The notes under the pieces: generated by a model
The model's input: only the letters and a program-made list of their open reading frames with translations
Told to the model about the DNA's origin: nothing
Database searches by the model: none
Part shown: positions 1 through 6,140 of the stretch, in pieces
Position numbering within the stretch: position 1 is the first letter of the stretch
How the letters are laid out: each line of letters begins with the position of its first letter
NCBI GenBank assembly: GCA_964421575.1
Contig: CAYQXI010000042.1
Location: 1 to 8,582 of the forward strand
DNA length: 8,582 bases
Direction: 5' to 3'
Origin: JAAOZN01 sp964421575
Lineage (GTDB): Archaea > Thermoproteota > Nitrososphaeria > Nitrososphaerales > JAAOZN01
Made by a program: the position numbers and the translations under genes

Positions 1-1228
1 TAATACAGCGGTGCGCAGCCTCTATCATCTCCTTACCCTGTATATCATTGCGGTGCGCCTTCCCAGCCATAACTATCTGAAGCCTACCCCCACCCCCAAT
101 CTTCTTCAACCTACCCAGATCCGAAAAGATCAAGGTATGCCGTTTGTAGCCCGTCGCTCTCCTAGCGAAACCTATAGTCAGAACCTCATAAGACAAGTCT
201 GTCGAAGCCCTCTGATTGACATAGTCGATCAGATCCCTCTTAGCCTCCAAATGCGCTTGCCAAAGCTCATCATCCGGTATCAGATCAGCTCTACTCAGAA
301 TTTCGGGCTCTTTGCTCCACCCCGGCAGATAATTGTCGTAAACCTCCCTTAGGCTTCTACAGACCCAACTATAGGGGTAAACACCATTAGTTATAGCCTT
401 TATGTCGTGGCTTGGATATAGCTGCTTAGCGACTTCGGCGTGCCTCTTACTCACACCGTTAGCGAAGCCGCTCAGATTCAAGCCGAGTAGCGTCATATTT
501 AGCGCATCATGCCCGCCAAACTTCCTCAAAACGTCTTCAGGCACTATACCATCTAAGATTTGGTTCACTAAGTGGTAAGGGTAGATGTCGTTTGCTGAGT
601 GTACGGGTGTATGTGTTGTGAAGACGCATTTTCTTTTAACTTCCTCCTCCACCATCTCATATCTTCTAAGAAGCTCTACTGCTACCAAGCTTGTATGCCC
701 TTCATTCATATGATATTTTTTAACAGTGTAGCCCAGGGCGTCGAGCATCCTCACACCACCTATGCCCAAGACCGCCTCCTGTTTCAGTCTGCAAACCTTG
801 TCATCCACATAGAGGAGAGACGTAATTTCACTATCCTCCGGCACGTTCCCATTCAAGTTGGTGTCCAAGAAGATAAGCGGCACACTACAGCCATCCACAC
901 CCTTTACCTCTGTCCTCCAAGCACCAACCTTAACGCTCCTACCTTCAAGCTCAACAGCAACTTCAACCGGGAGTCTGGTCAGATGCTCGGAAGGATTCCA
1001 ATCATCTAACTCCTCCATCTGCCTTCCATCAGGAGTTAGAACCTGCTTATAGTATCCTCGTCTATGAAGTAAAGTAACACCAACGAACGGTAAGTTCAGG
1101 TCAGACGCAGCCCTTAAAGTGTCTGCTGCAAGTATACCTAACCCGCCGCTGTAGGTGGGTATACTACTAAATAACCCAACTTCCATGACGAAGTAAGCTA
1201 TTACGCCGTTACTGGCTGATGTTTGCAT
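1..1228 (-). CDS. glgP: alpha-glucan (glycogen) phosphorylase, N-terminal part, truncated by the window edge
   Basis: The reading frame is open from the ATG at 1228-1226 down to base 1 (409 codons), and the C-terminus lies outside the window. This is the GT35 family, which releases glucose-1-phosphate from stored alpha-glucan using inorganic phosphate in the cytosol. Visible family motifs are the N-terminal YSGGLGILAAD (about residues 26-36), RRGYYKQ (56-62), KYHMNEGHTSL (171-181), TTHTPVHSAND (204-214), AITNGVYPYSW (278-288), RRATGYKRHTLIF (356-368) and AGKAHRND near the right end of the visible part. The PLP-lysine region is beyond the edge. The next in-frame codons upstream reach a stop at 1261-1259, so the ATG at 1228 is the first possible ATG. 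The protein starts almost directly at the phosphorylase core, without the extra N-terminal domain of longer bacterial relatives. No Shine-Dalgarno is seen. Family call is firm; exact substrate (maltodextrin or glycogen) is not known. Confidence 0.92.
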   Translation of the reverse strand, partial: MQTSASNGVIAYFVMEVGLFSSIPTYSGGLGILAADTLRAASDLNLPFVGVTLLHRRGYYKQVLTPDGRQMEELDDWNPSEHLTRLPVEVAVELEGRSVKVGAWRTEVKGVDGCSVPLIFLDTNLNGNVPEDSEITSLLYVDDKVCRLKQEAVLGIGGVRMLDALGYTVKKYHMNEGHTSLVAVELLRRYEMVEEEVKRKCVFTTHTPVHSANDIYPYHLVNQILDGIVPEDVLRKFGGHDALNMTLLGLNLSGFANGVSKRHAEVAKQLYPSHDIKAITNGVYPYSWVCRSLREVYDNYLPGWSKEPEILSRADLIPDDELWQAHLEAKRDLIDYVNQRASTDLSYEVLTIGFARRATGYKRHTLIFSDLGRLKKIGGGGRLQIVMAGKAHRNDIQGKEMIEAAHRCI

Positions 1229-1264
1229 GTTTGTCGCCGAGGTGTTTGCTCTTTTACGCTATAG

Positions 1265-1272
1265 TTATTAAA
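1265..1272 (-). promoter_or_regulatory. possible TATA box for the phosphorylase gene
   Basis: The minus strand reads TTTAATAA here, about 40 bases upstream of the glgP start. Transcription would begin near 1243 and leave a short leader of about 15 bases. Other AT-rich stretches lie nearby, so this is a tentative choice. Confidence 0.35.
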
Positions 1273-1345
1273 CGTTTTGCTAACTTTCTATTAGCCCCCT
1301 ATCAATCTTTTTAGTCCCAGAAGCTGTTGAAGAGCACCATATGTA

Positions 1346-1405
1346 TAGTGTTTAATCAAAAATTAAGCAGCATTGAAAAATGCATAGAAAAGTTGTTAAA
1401 CACTA
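1346..1405. repeat. 10-bp perfect inverted repeat enclosing a small hairpin, upstream of the homocysteine operon
   Basis: TAGTGTTTAA at 1346-1355 is the exact reverse complement of TTAAACACTA at 1396-1405. The arm centres are 50 bp apart, close to five helical turns. Almost exactly in the middle lies a second perfect inverted repeat, GCATT (1370-1374) and AATGC (1379-1383), closed by GAAA, a GNRA-type tetraloop if transcribed. The right arm sits where a TATA box for a leaderless transcript starting at 1425 would lie. It could be a paired operator or a structured leader RNA; the sequence alone does not decide. Confidence 0.6.
1393..1401 (+). promoter_or_regulatory. possible TATA box for the homocysteine operon
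   Basis: TTGTTAAAC is centred about 28 bases upstream of the ATG at 1425, the spacing expected for a leaderless archaeal mRNA. It overlaps the right arm of the inverted repeat, so a protein bound there would compete with TBP. A T-rich stretch near 1307-1314 is an alternative that would give a transcript including the whole hairpin. Confidence 0.35.
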
Positions 1406-1424
1406 CAAATCAACCAGAGGTTGA

Positions 1425-2963
1425 ATGAGATTGAACGAGGAACGTGGTAAAGAAGAGCTTAGAAGCTACGAGGATATCAACGAAAAGATTCGACAAGGCG
1501 ACGCTGTAGTTATGACCGCTGAAGAGTTCATCGAATTCGTTGAGCGGAGCGGGTTAGAAAAGGCTGCTAAAGAAGTGGATATAGTTACAACAGGCACATT
1601 CGGCGCGATGTGCAGCTCAGGCGCTTTCCTAAATTTTGGTCACTCTGAGCCTCCTATTAAGATGGTTAGATGCTGGCTTAATGATGTGCCTGTGTATAAA
1701 GGGCTTGCTGCTGTGGACGCATACGTAGGCGCTACCGCTATGAGTGAAACTAAACCTTTTGAGTATGGTGGGGGGCATGTGATAGAGGACCTTGTTTCAG
1801 GTAAAGAAGTTGAGTTAAGGGCTGAGTCATATGGTACAGACTGCTACCCAAGGCGAAGCCTTGAGACCACGATCACGCTGGATGATCTTAACCAAGCCTA
1901 CCTCTACAATCCGCGTAACGCTTACCAAAGATACAACGCTGCAACAAATAGCTCAGATCGCACCCTCTACACTTACATGGGAACCCTCCTACCCAGATAC
2001 GGTAACGTAACCTTCTCAGGCTCGGGTCAGCTAAGCCCCCTCTACAAAGATCTGAACTTAGAGACGATCGGCTTCGGCACCAGAATCTTCCTAGGAGGGG
2101 GCGTCGGCTACGTTGTAGGCGAAGGTACGCAGCATAAACCTCAAAGCGGGTTTGCGACACTCGCGGTCAAAGGAGACCTCAGAGGGATGAATGCAGAATA
2201 TTTGAAGGGCGCTGTCTTCTACAACTACGGCACAACCCTTTATGTTGGTATAGGCATCCCGATCCCGATCATAAATATGCGTGTAGCAGCCACAGCCGCG
2301 CTTAAAGACGACGATATCCCTGTAGATATACTCGATTATAGTGTGCCCTCTAGAGATAGACCGATCATTAAGAGGAGCAACTACGCCGAGCTCAAATCCG
2401 GTAAAGTAATCATAGGAGATAAGGAGGTCCCCTCATCCCCCCTCTCAAGCCTAAAGGTCGCTAGGAAGATAGCCGAGACGCTTAAGCGGTGGATTGAATC
2501 CAGAGAGTTCTTCATACAGCGCCCAATAGAGCTCCTACCGAACTACAGAGAGTTCAAGCCGCTCAAGATCAAGAAGCGTGAGGTGACCGTTGGTGACATT
2601 ATGATGCCCCTTACAGACCTCATCTTAGCGAAAGCAGAGGACGAGATAAAGAAGGTGGCAAAGATGATCGTTGAAAAGAATATAGACCACGTGCCCATCG
2701 TGAACGAAGAAGGCGTGCTGATAGGAATCGTAACAACCTGGGATCTGACAAGAGCTCTGGCTGAAGACAAGAAGACTTTGAAGGAGATAATGACGAGGCA
2801 CGTCATAACAGCAAAGGAGTCTGAAAGGGTTGATGAGGTAGCTAAGCGGATGGCAGAGCACCACATCTCAGGGTTACCCGTGGTTGACGATGTAATGCGT
2901 GTAAAGGGGCTGATTACGTCAGACGACATATCTAGGAAACTCGTGGGGAGGAGAGGGTTGTGA
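1425..2963 (+). CDS. L-aspartate semialdehyde sulfurtransferase, COG1900/DUF39 with two CBS domains (MA1821 type)
   Basis: This 512-residue protein belongs to the DUF39 'homocysteine biosynthesis' family. In methanogens it transfers sulfur from a protein persulfide to aspartate semialdehyde, giving homocysteine with help from a ferredoxin partner. The DUF39 core spans about residues 15-370, with typical stretches INEKIRQGDAVV, TTGTFGAMCSSGAF and YGTDCYPRR. Cys63 and Cys140 are 77 residues apart and match the two functional cysteines I recall for the Methanosarcina enzyme (Cys54 and Cys131, also 77 apart). Two CBS modules follow at about 388-445 and 453-506, a likely site for adenosyl-ligand sensing. 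No membrane segments are apparent. The ATG at 1425 is preceded by GAGGT only three bases away, too close for a normal Shine-Dalgarno, so leaderless initiation is likely. The TGA overlaps the next start (GTGA), indicating translational coupling. Family and role are well supported by its two neighbours. Confidence 0.9.
   Translation: MRLNEERGKEELRSYEDINEKIRQGDAVVMTAEEFIEFVERSGLEKAAKEVDIVTTGTFGAMCSSGAFLNFGHSEPPIKMVRCWLNDVPVYKGLAAVDAYVGATAMSETKPFEYGGGHVIEDLVSGKEVELRAESYGTDCYPRRSLETTITLDDLNQAYLYNPRNAYQRYNAATNSSDRTLYTYMGTLLPRYGNVTFSGSGQLSPLYKDLNLETIGFGTRIFLGGGVGYVVGEGTQHKPQSGFATLAVKGDLRGMNAEYLKGAVFYNYGTTLYVGIGIPIPIINMRVAATAALKDDDIPVDILDYSVPSRDRPIIKRSNYAELKSGKVIIGDKEVPSSPLSSLKVARKIAETLKRWIESREFFIQRPIELLPNYREFKPLKIKKREVTVGDIMMPLTDLILAKAEDEIKKVAKMIVEKNIDHVPIVNEEGVLIGIVTTWDLTRALAEDKKTLKEIMTRHVITAKESERVDEVAKRMAEHHISGLPVVDDVMRVKGLITSDDISRKLVGRRGL
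2947..2951 (+). promoter_or_regulatory. ribosome-binding site for the NIL-ferredoxin gene
   Basis: GGAGG lies eight bases before the GTG at 2960, inside the last codons of the sulfurtransferase gene. It supports GTG 2960 as the true start, within the overlapping GTGA. Confidence 0.65.
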
Positions 2964-3349
2964 AGGTGAAGCTCCGTTATCCACACGAAGCCGCTTCTAA
3001 ACCGATCTTAGCTGAACTCATACTGAAGACCGGGCTGCTGATCAACATACTTGAAGCCAAGCTAACACCTATAGGGGGTGAGATGGTTATAGATGTCGCT
3101 ACACAAGGACCAGCGCTAAAGAGCACCTTAGAATATCTTAGAGCATCTGGGTTAGAGGTCACCGAGCTCCGTAGTCTGGTTGAGATCGACAGAGGGCTCT
3201 GCATCTCCTGCGGCGCCTGCATATCACCTTGCCCCTCCAAAGCCATAAGCTTTGATGAAAGCCTAGATATTGAGATAGATGCGAAGAGGTGTATAGGTTG
3301 TGGTATATGTGTGAGGGCCTGCCCACGCAAAGCCATCCAGCTAATCTAA
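2960..3349 (+). CDS. NIL domain plus 2x[4Fe-4S] ferredoxin, partner of the homocysteine sulfurtransferase (MA1822 type)
   Basis: The protein has 129 residues. An N-terminal NIL-type domain (about residues 2-75, starting KVKLRYP) is a small ligand-binding fold also seen at the end of methionine ABC transporter ATPases. The C-terminal half carries two CxxCxxCxxxCP motifs, CISCGACISPCP (cysteines 81, 84, 87, 91) and CIGCGICVRACP (111, 114, 117, 121), each able to hold a [4Fe-4S] cluster. In Methanosarcina the matching protein is required together with the COG1900 enzyme, and it is thought to supply electrons or handle sulfur during persulfide chemistry. The GTG start overlaps the preceding TGA by four bases and has a good ribosome-binding site. 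All eight cluster ligands are present, so the protein should be functional and probably oxygen-sensitive. Confidence 0.9.
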   Translation: MKVKLRYPHEAASKPILAELILKTGLLINILEAKLTPIGGEMVIDVATQGPALKSTLEYLRASGLEVTELRSLVEIDRGLCISCGACISPCPSKAISFDESLDIEIDAKRCIGCGICVRACPRKAIQLI

Positions 3350-4143
3350 GCACGCTGATAACCTTCCCAAGCATACACTCCACATACCATAGGGGCCTCT
3401 ACTACGCTAACGTGAGGATCAACGAATCAAACCTACACATAATCTCAGATAAAGGAGAAGCCATATCTCTCGCCGCAGAAACCGTCTTCAAGCAGAGGCT
3501 CTTACTAGAACACTACACAAGAAGAGATCTAAGATTCAGATACGCACTCAAACCGATAAAACCACTCCAAGACGCACCTGAAGCAGCGAAACTCGCTTGC
3601 GCAGCGGCTGAAGTAGCGGATGTAGGTCCTATGGCAGCTTTACCCGGAGCGTTAGCGGACTTAGCCACCAGAAGCATGAGGAAGTTGGGCTGTAGGGTAA
3701 GGGTGGTCGAGAACGGGGGAGAGGTTTCGGCCACCTCAGATAGAGAGATCTGCGTTGCACTTTATGCTGGTGCAACCTCACTCTCCAATAAGATCGGTTT
3801 CGTGCTGGGGGGTGATGGGTTACCTAGTGGGTTGGCAACGAGCTCCGCTACCGTTAGTCACGCGATCAGTTTCGGTGAGGCGGATGCTGCGGTTGTATAT
3901 GCTGAGAGCGCCGCTCTAGCCGATGCTGCCGCCACAAGAATATGCAATGCGGTTAAGGGAGAAGATGAGACCGCTGTGCAAAAGGGGTTGGAGGAGGCGG
4001 ATAAGATCGATCACTTGTATGGTGTGTTCATCGTCAAAGGCAGATACGTGGGTAGGAAAGGCAGATTACCTAAGATCATAAGAATCAGAGGGCTCGATAT
4101 GAGTGGAGCAAACAGCGTGAAACTCTTCTTATACAAAAGGTAG
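3307..4143 (+). CDS. COG2122/UPF0280 protein, ApbE-like fold, linked to homocysteine synthesis (MA1715 type)
   Basis: Family motifs are clear: VGPMAALPGALADLA, VENGGEVSATSDREICVALYAG (split around 'VS'), GLATSSATVSHAISFGEADA and a C-terminal LADAAATRICNAV. The family resembles the flavin transferase ApbE in fold. In Methanosarcina a COG2122 member is tied to cysteine/homocysteine sulfur assimilation, probably when sulfide is scarce, though its reaction is unresolved. The start is uncertain. Conservation appears to begin near THE segment TYHRGLYYANVR (about 3382-3417), yet no ATG lies between the ferredoxin stop (3349) and that point. The nearest upstream ATG, 3307, overlaps the ferredoxin gene by 43 bases and is used here. 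GTG 3289 (61-base overlap) or GTG 3412 (243 residues, near the usual family size but losing conserved residues) are alternatives. The gene ends the three-gene operon. Confidence 0.82.
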   Translation: MCEGLPTQSHPANLSTLITFPSIHSTYHRGLYYANVRINESNLHIISDKGEAISLAAETVFKQRLLLEHYTRRDLRFRYALKPIKPLQDAPEAAKLACAAAEVADVGPMAALPGALADLATRSMRKLGCRVRVVENGGEVSATSDREICVALYAGATSLSNKIGFVLGGDGLPSGLATSSATVSHAISFGEADAAVVYAESAALADAAATRICNAVKGEDETAVQKGLEEADKIDHLYGVFIVKGRYVGRKGRLPKIIRIRGLDMSGANSVKLFLYKR

Positions 4144-4150
4144 GTGCTCG

Positions 4151-4163
4151 AAAGATATTTTTA
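4151..4163 (+). promoter_or_regulatory. probable TATA box of the translin-endoV-ribK operon
   Basis: AAAGATATTTTTA lies in the 45-base gap after the COG2122 gene, with an A-rich BRE-like side followed by an AT core. Its centre is about 30 bases before the ATG at 4189, consistent with a leaderless or nearly leaderless mRNA. The T-run 4158-4162 could also act as a weak terminator for the upstream operon. Confidence 0.5.
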
Positions 4164-4188
4164 GCCGCTTAAACCAGTAGAAGGCAAA

Positions 4189-4824
4189 ATGGGTAGTTTA
4201 ATAGATGCGGAGACGCTGGGTAAGATTGAGGGCAGGCTTAGGGAGATAGAGGAAAGACGTGAAAAGATCTTAAGAGATGTGCGTGGAGTAACGCTTAACG
4301 CTTCTAAAGCCATCATCTGTGTGCACGCGAAGAGGAGGAGGGAAGCTGAACGCCTACTTAAGGAGTCGAGGAGGGTTTTGGTCGAAACTTCTAAGATTGC
4401 GGGCAACGACCTCCAGAAATATCTTATACAACCGGCTGCGGAGTATGTTGAGGCATCTATAACGATAGCCGTATCTAAGAAGAGGAGCATACCTAAGCAG
4501 GAGGAATTGGGTGTAGATGACATACCCTACCTCTTAGGCATCTTAGATGCTGTAGGTGAGATCAAAAGGATGGTTTACGACCGCTTGAGGGAGGGTAGGG
4601 TGAAGGAAGCTATAAGGCTCTTCAGGGCGATGGAAGATATATACGCTTCGTTAACACCCTTCGCAGCCTACGACCATATCGTGCAAGGGATAAGGAGAAA
4701 GACCGATGTCGCCAGAATACTTATCGAGGACACGAGAGCCATCGTAACCGAAGAATTAAGGCGTGCTGCTCTCATAAAAGACCTTCAGAAGACGCTTAAA
4801 GCGGCGGGCAGCAATGAACCCTAA
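4189..4824 (+). CDS. translin/TRAX-family protein (COG2178)
   Basis: This all-helical 211-residue protein has the length and layout of archaeal translin homologues. A charged N-terminal helix (about residues 8-40) is followed by further helices. The diagnostic C-terminal half carries DAVGEIKRMVYDRLREGR (about 120-140) and RRKTDVARILIEDTRAIVTEE (split for length: RRKTDVARILIED, then TRAIVTEE). The acidic residues in these two stretches fall where TRAX-type members carry their catalytic carboxylates (recalled, not aligned). Eukaryotic translin-TRAX (C3PO) is an octameric ssRNA nuclease, and an Archaeoglobus homologue is known to form similar assemblies; the archaeal cell role is not settled. 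The gene is first in a run with endonuclease V (11-base overlap) and riboflavin kinase. It has its own upstream TATA-like box, and no Shine-Dalgarno is seen, consistent with a leaderless start at 4189. Confidence 0.82.
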   Translation: MGSLIDAETLGKIEGRLREIEERREKILRDVRGVTLNASKAIICVHAKRRREAERLLKESRRVLVETSKIAGNDLQKYLIQPAAEYVEASITIAVSKKRSIPKQEELGVDDIPYLLGILDAVGEIKRMVYDRLREGRVKEAIRLFRAMEDIYASLTPFAAYDHIVQGIRRKTDVARILIEDTRAIVTEELRRAALIKDLQKTLKAAGSNEP

Positions 4825-5440
4825 GCCCACAGAGGATCAGATAATCTTCTTCGAGGTTATGCAGAAAGCCATAGCCAAGCTGTATAGAGGGGGAGCGGAG
4901 CCGAAGGTAAGCAAGGTGTGTGGACTTGACGCAGCCTACTTCAACAACACGGCATCAGCAGCCGCTGTGATCTGGGAGATTGGGAAAGGTGTTGTTGAGG
5001 AGAGTGTGATAAGAAGCACCCCCTCATTCCCATACATACCAACACTACTCTACGCTAGGGAAGCACCCCTTTTGTTAGCTGCATATAGGAAACTTAGGAG
5101 TGTGCCCGATCTTATTCTAGTAGATGGTCACGGCCTAGCCCACCCCAGAAGAGCTGGGTTAGCCACGGTGGTAGGTGTTCTTCTCGACTTACCTACGGTG
5201 GGTGTGGCTAAGAGGCTTCTGGTCGGTGAGGTCGAAGATAGCGGCAAAGTAATCACTAGAATAATTTATGAGGGTAGCTGTGTAGGCTACCGCGTTAAAC
5301 CACGGGGTTGCAAAGCTTTCTACGTGAGCCCCGGGCATAAAGTTGGGTTGAGTGGTGTGAGGAGAATAATTCAACTTCTCGGCCTAAGATACCCAGATGC
5401 GCTGAAAGAGGCTGATAGGCTTGCAAGAAGCTGGGGATAA
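4814..5440 (+). CDS. nfi: endonuclease V (deoxyinosine/inosine-specific)
   Basis: The protein has 208 residues, close to the usual endonuclease V size. It cleaves the second phosphodiester bond 3' of inosine in DNA, and in many relatives in RNA, starting repair of deaminated adenine. Motifs in order: GLDAAY with metal-binding Asp39; FPYIPTLLYAREAPLL with the wedge-type FPYIP (72-76) and Glu83; DLILVDGHGLAHPRRAG with Asp104 and His110; LPTVGVAKRLLVG (126-138); and YVSPGHKVGL with His175. All the expected catalytic carboxylates are present, so it should be active. It overlaps the translin-like gene by 11 bases and the next gene by 20, pointing to one transcript with coupled translation. The ATG at 4814 has no clear ribosome-binding site, which fits coupling to the gene before it. 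Confidence 0.93.
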   Translation: MNPKPTEDQIIFFEVMQKAIAKLYRGGAEPKVSKVCGLDAAYFNNTASAAAVIWEIGKGVVEESVIRSTPSFPYIPTLLYAREAPLLLAAYRKLRSVPDLILVDGHGLAHPRRAGLATVVGVLLDLPTVGVAKRLLVGEVEDSGKVITRIIYEGSCVGYRVKPRGCKAFYVSPGHKVGLSGVRRIIQLLGLRYPDALKEADRLARSWG

Positions 5441-6140
5441 GCAGCCTAAGATAAAGCCAGCACTCATACCTACGCTCATAGAGCTCCTTCTCATGGGTGC
5501 TAAGGATGAGCCGATCAAGATCTCAACATATGAGTTAGCTAAGAGGATCGGCCGCTCACAGCAGGCAGCATCCAACCATCTACTTGAGTTGGAGAGGGAG
5601 GGCTACATAGAGCGGTTAAGGGTGAAAGGAGGCTACGGTGTAAAATTGAGCGAGCAAGGTCTGCAGATATTGACCGACATCTACCAGAGGCTGAGGCAGG
5701 CTTTAGAGGCGATGCCCGAATCCATAACCTTGCGTGGAAGGGTGTTCACAGGGATCGGGGAGGGTGCGTACTACGTTTCTCTGAAAGGCTATCGAAAGCA
5801 GTTCATAGCGAAACTTGGGTTTGACCCATATCCGGGCACGCTGAACATCAAGCTCTCCACACCTCTTGATAGGAGGCTTAGGCGGGAGCTGGAGCATTAT
5901 AGGGGGATAAGAATACACGAGTTTGAGGATGGGCAGCGAACCTATGGTGGAGCTAGGTGCTTCAAAGCCACCTTAAATAACGTGATTGAGGGGGCGGTGC
6001 TTGCCATAGATCGTACACATTATGATGATAGTGTCGTAGAGTTTATAGCGCCTGTGAATGTTAGAGAGAGGCTTGGGTTAAAGGACGGTGCTGAAGTTAC
6101 TATTAACGTGCGCTTGACAGAGGATGATTCTAACCGCTAA
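5421..6140 (+). CDS. ribK: CTP-dependent riboflavin kinase with N-terminal winged-helix domain
   Basis: This 239-residue protein phosphorylates riboflavin to FMN using CTP, the archaeal route. Residues about 14-95 form a MarR-like winged helix (ISTYELAKRIGRSQQAASNH, then a basic wing and a LSEQGLQIL-type helix). Residues about 102-235 are the kinase, with GRVFTGIGEGAYYVSL (106-121), FDPYPGTLNIKL (134-145), RTYGGARCFKA (173-183), and VVEFIAPVNVRERLGL (205-220). The Methanocaldococcus enzyme has only the kinase part; fused HTH forms are common in other archaea and may repress their own genes when flavin is plentiful. The start is TTG 5421, inside the endonuclease V gene by 20 bases, with AAGAGG nine to ten bases upstream. 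A later ATG (5493) would cut into the first helix of the winged helix, so I prefer the TTG. Its stop overlaps that of ribL on the other strand. Confidence 0.9.
   Translation: MQEAGDKQPKIKPALIPTLIELLLMGAKDEPIKISTYELAKRIGRSQQAASNHLLELEREGYIERLRVKGGYGVKLSEQGLQILTDIYQRLRQALEAMPESITLRGRVFTGIGEGAYYVSLKGYRKQFIAKLGFDPYPGTLNIKLSTPLDRRLRRELEHYRGIRIHEFEDGQRTYGGARCFKATLNNVIEGAVLAIDRTHYDDSVVEFIAPVNVRERLGLKDGAEVTINVRLTEDDSNR

Noticed and set aside
11..1052. Plus-strand open frames at 11-352, 599-1009 and 858-1052
   Set aside because: They are antisense to the clear phosphorylase coding frame and their products have no recognisable features.
1888..3383. Minus-strand frames within the homocysteine operon (for example 1888-2160, 2543-2986, 2977-3336)
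   Set aside because: Shadows of well-identified plus-strand genes; low-complexity, Ser-rich products without motifs.
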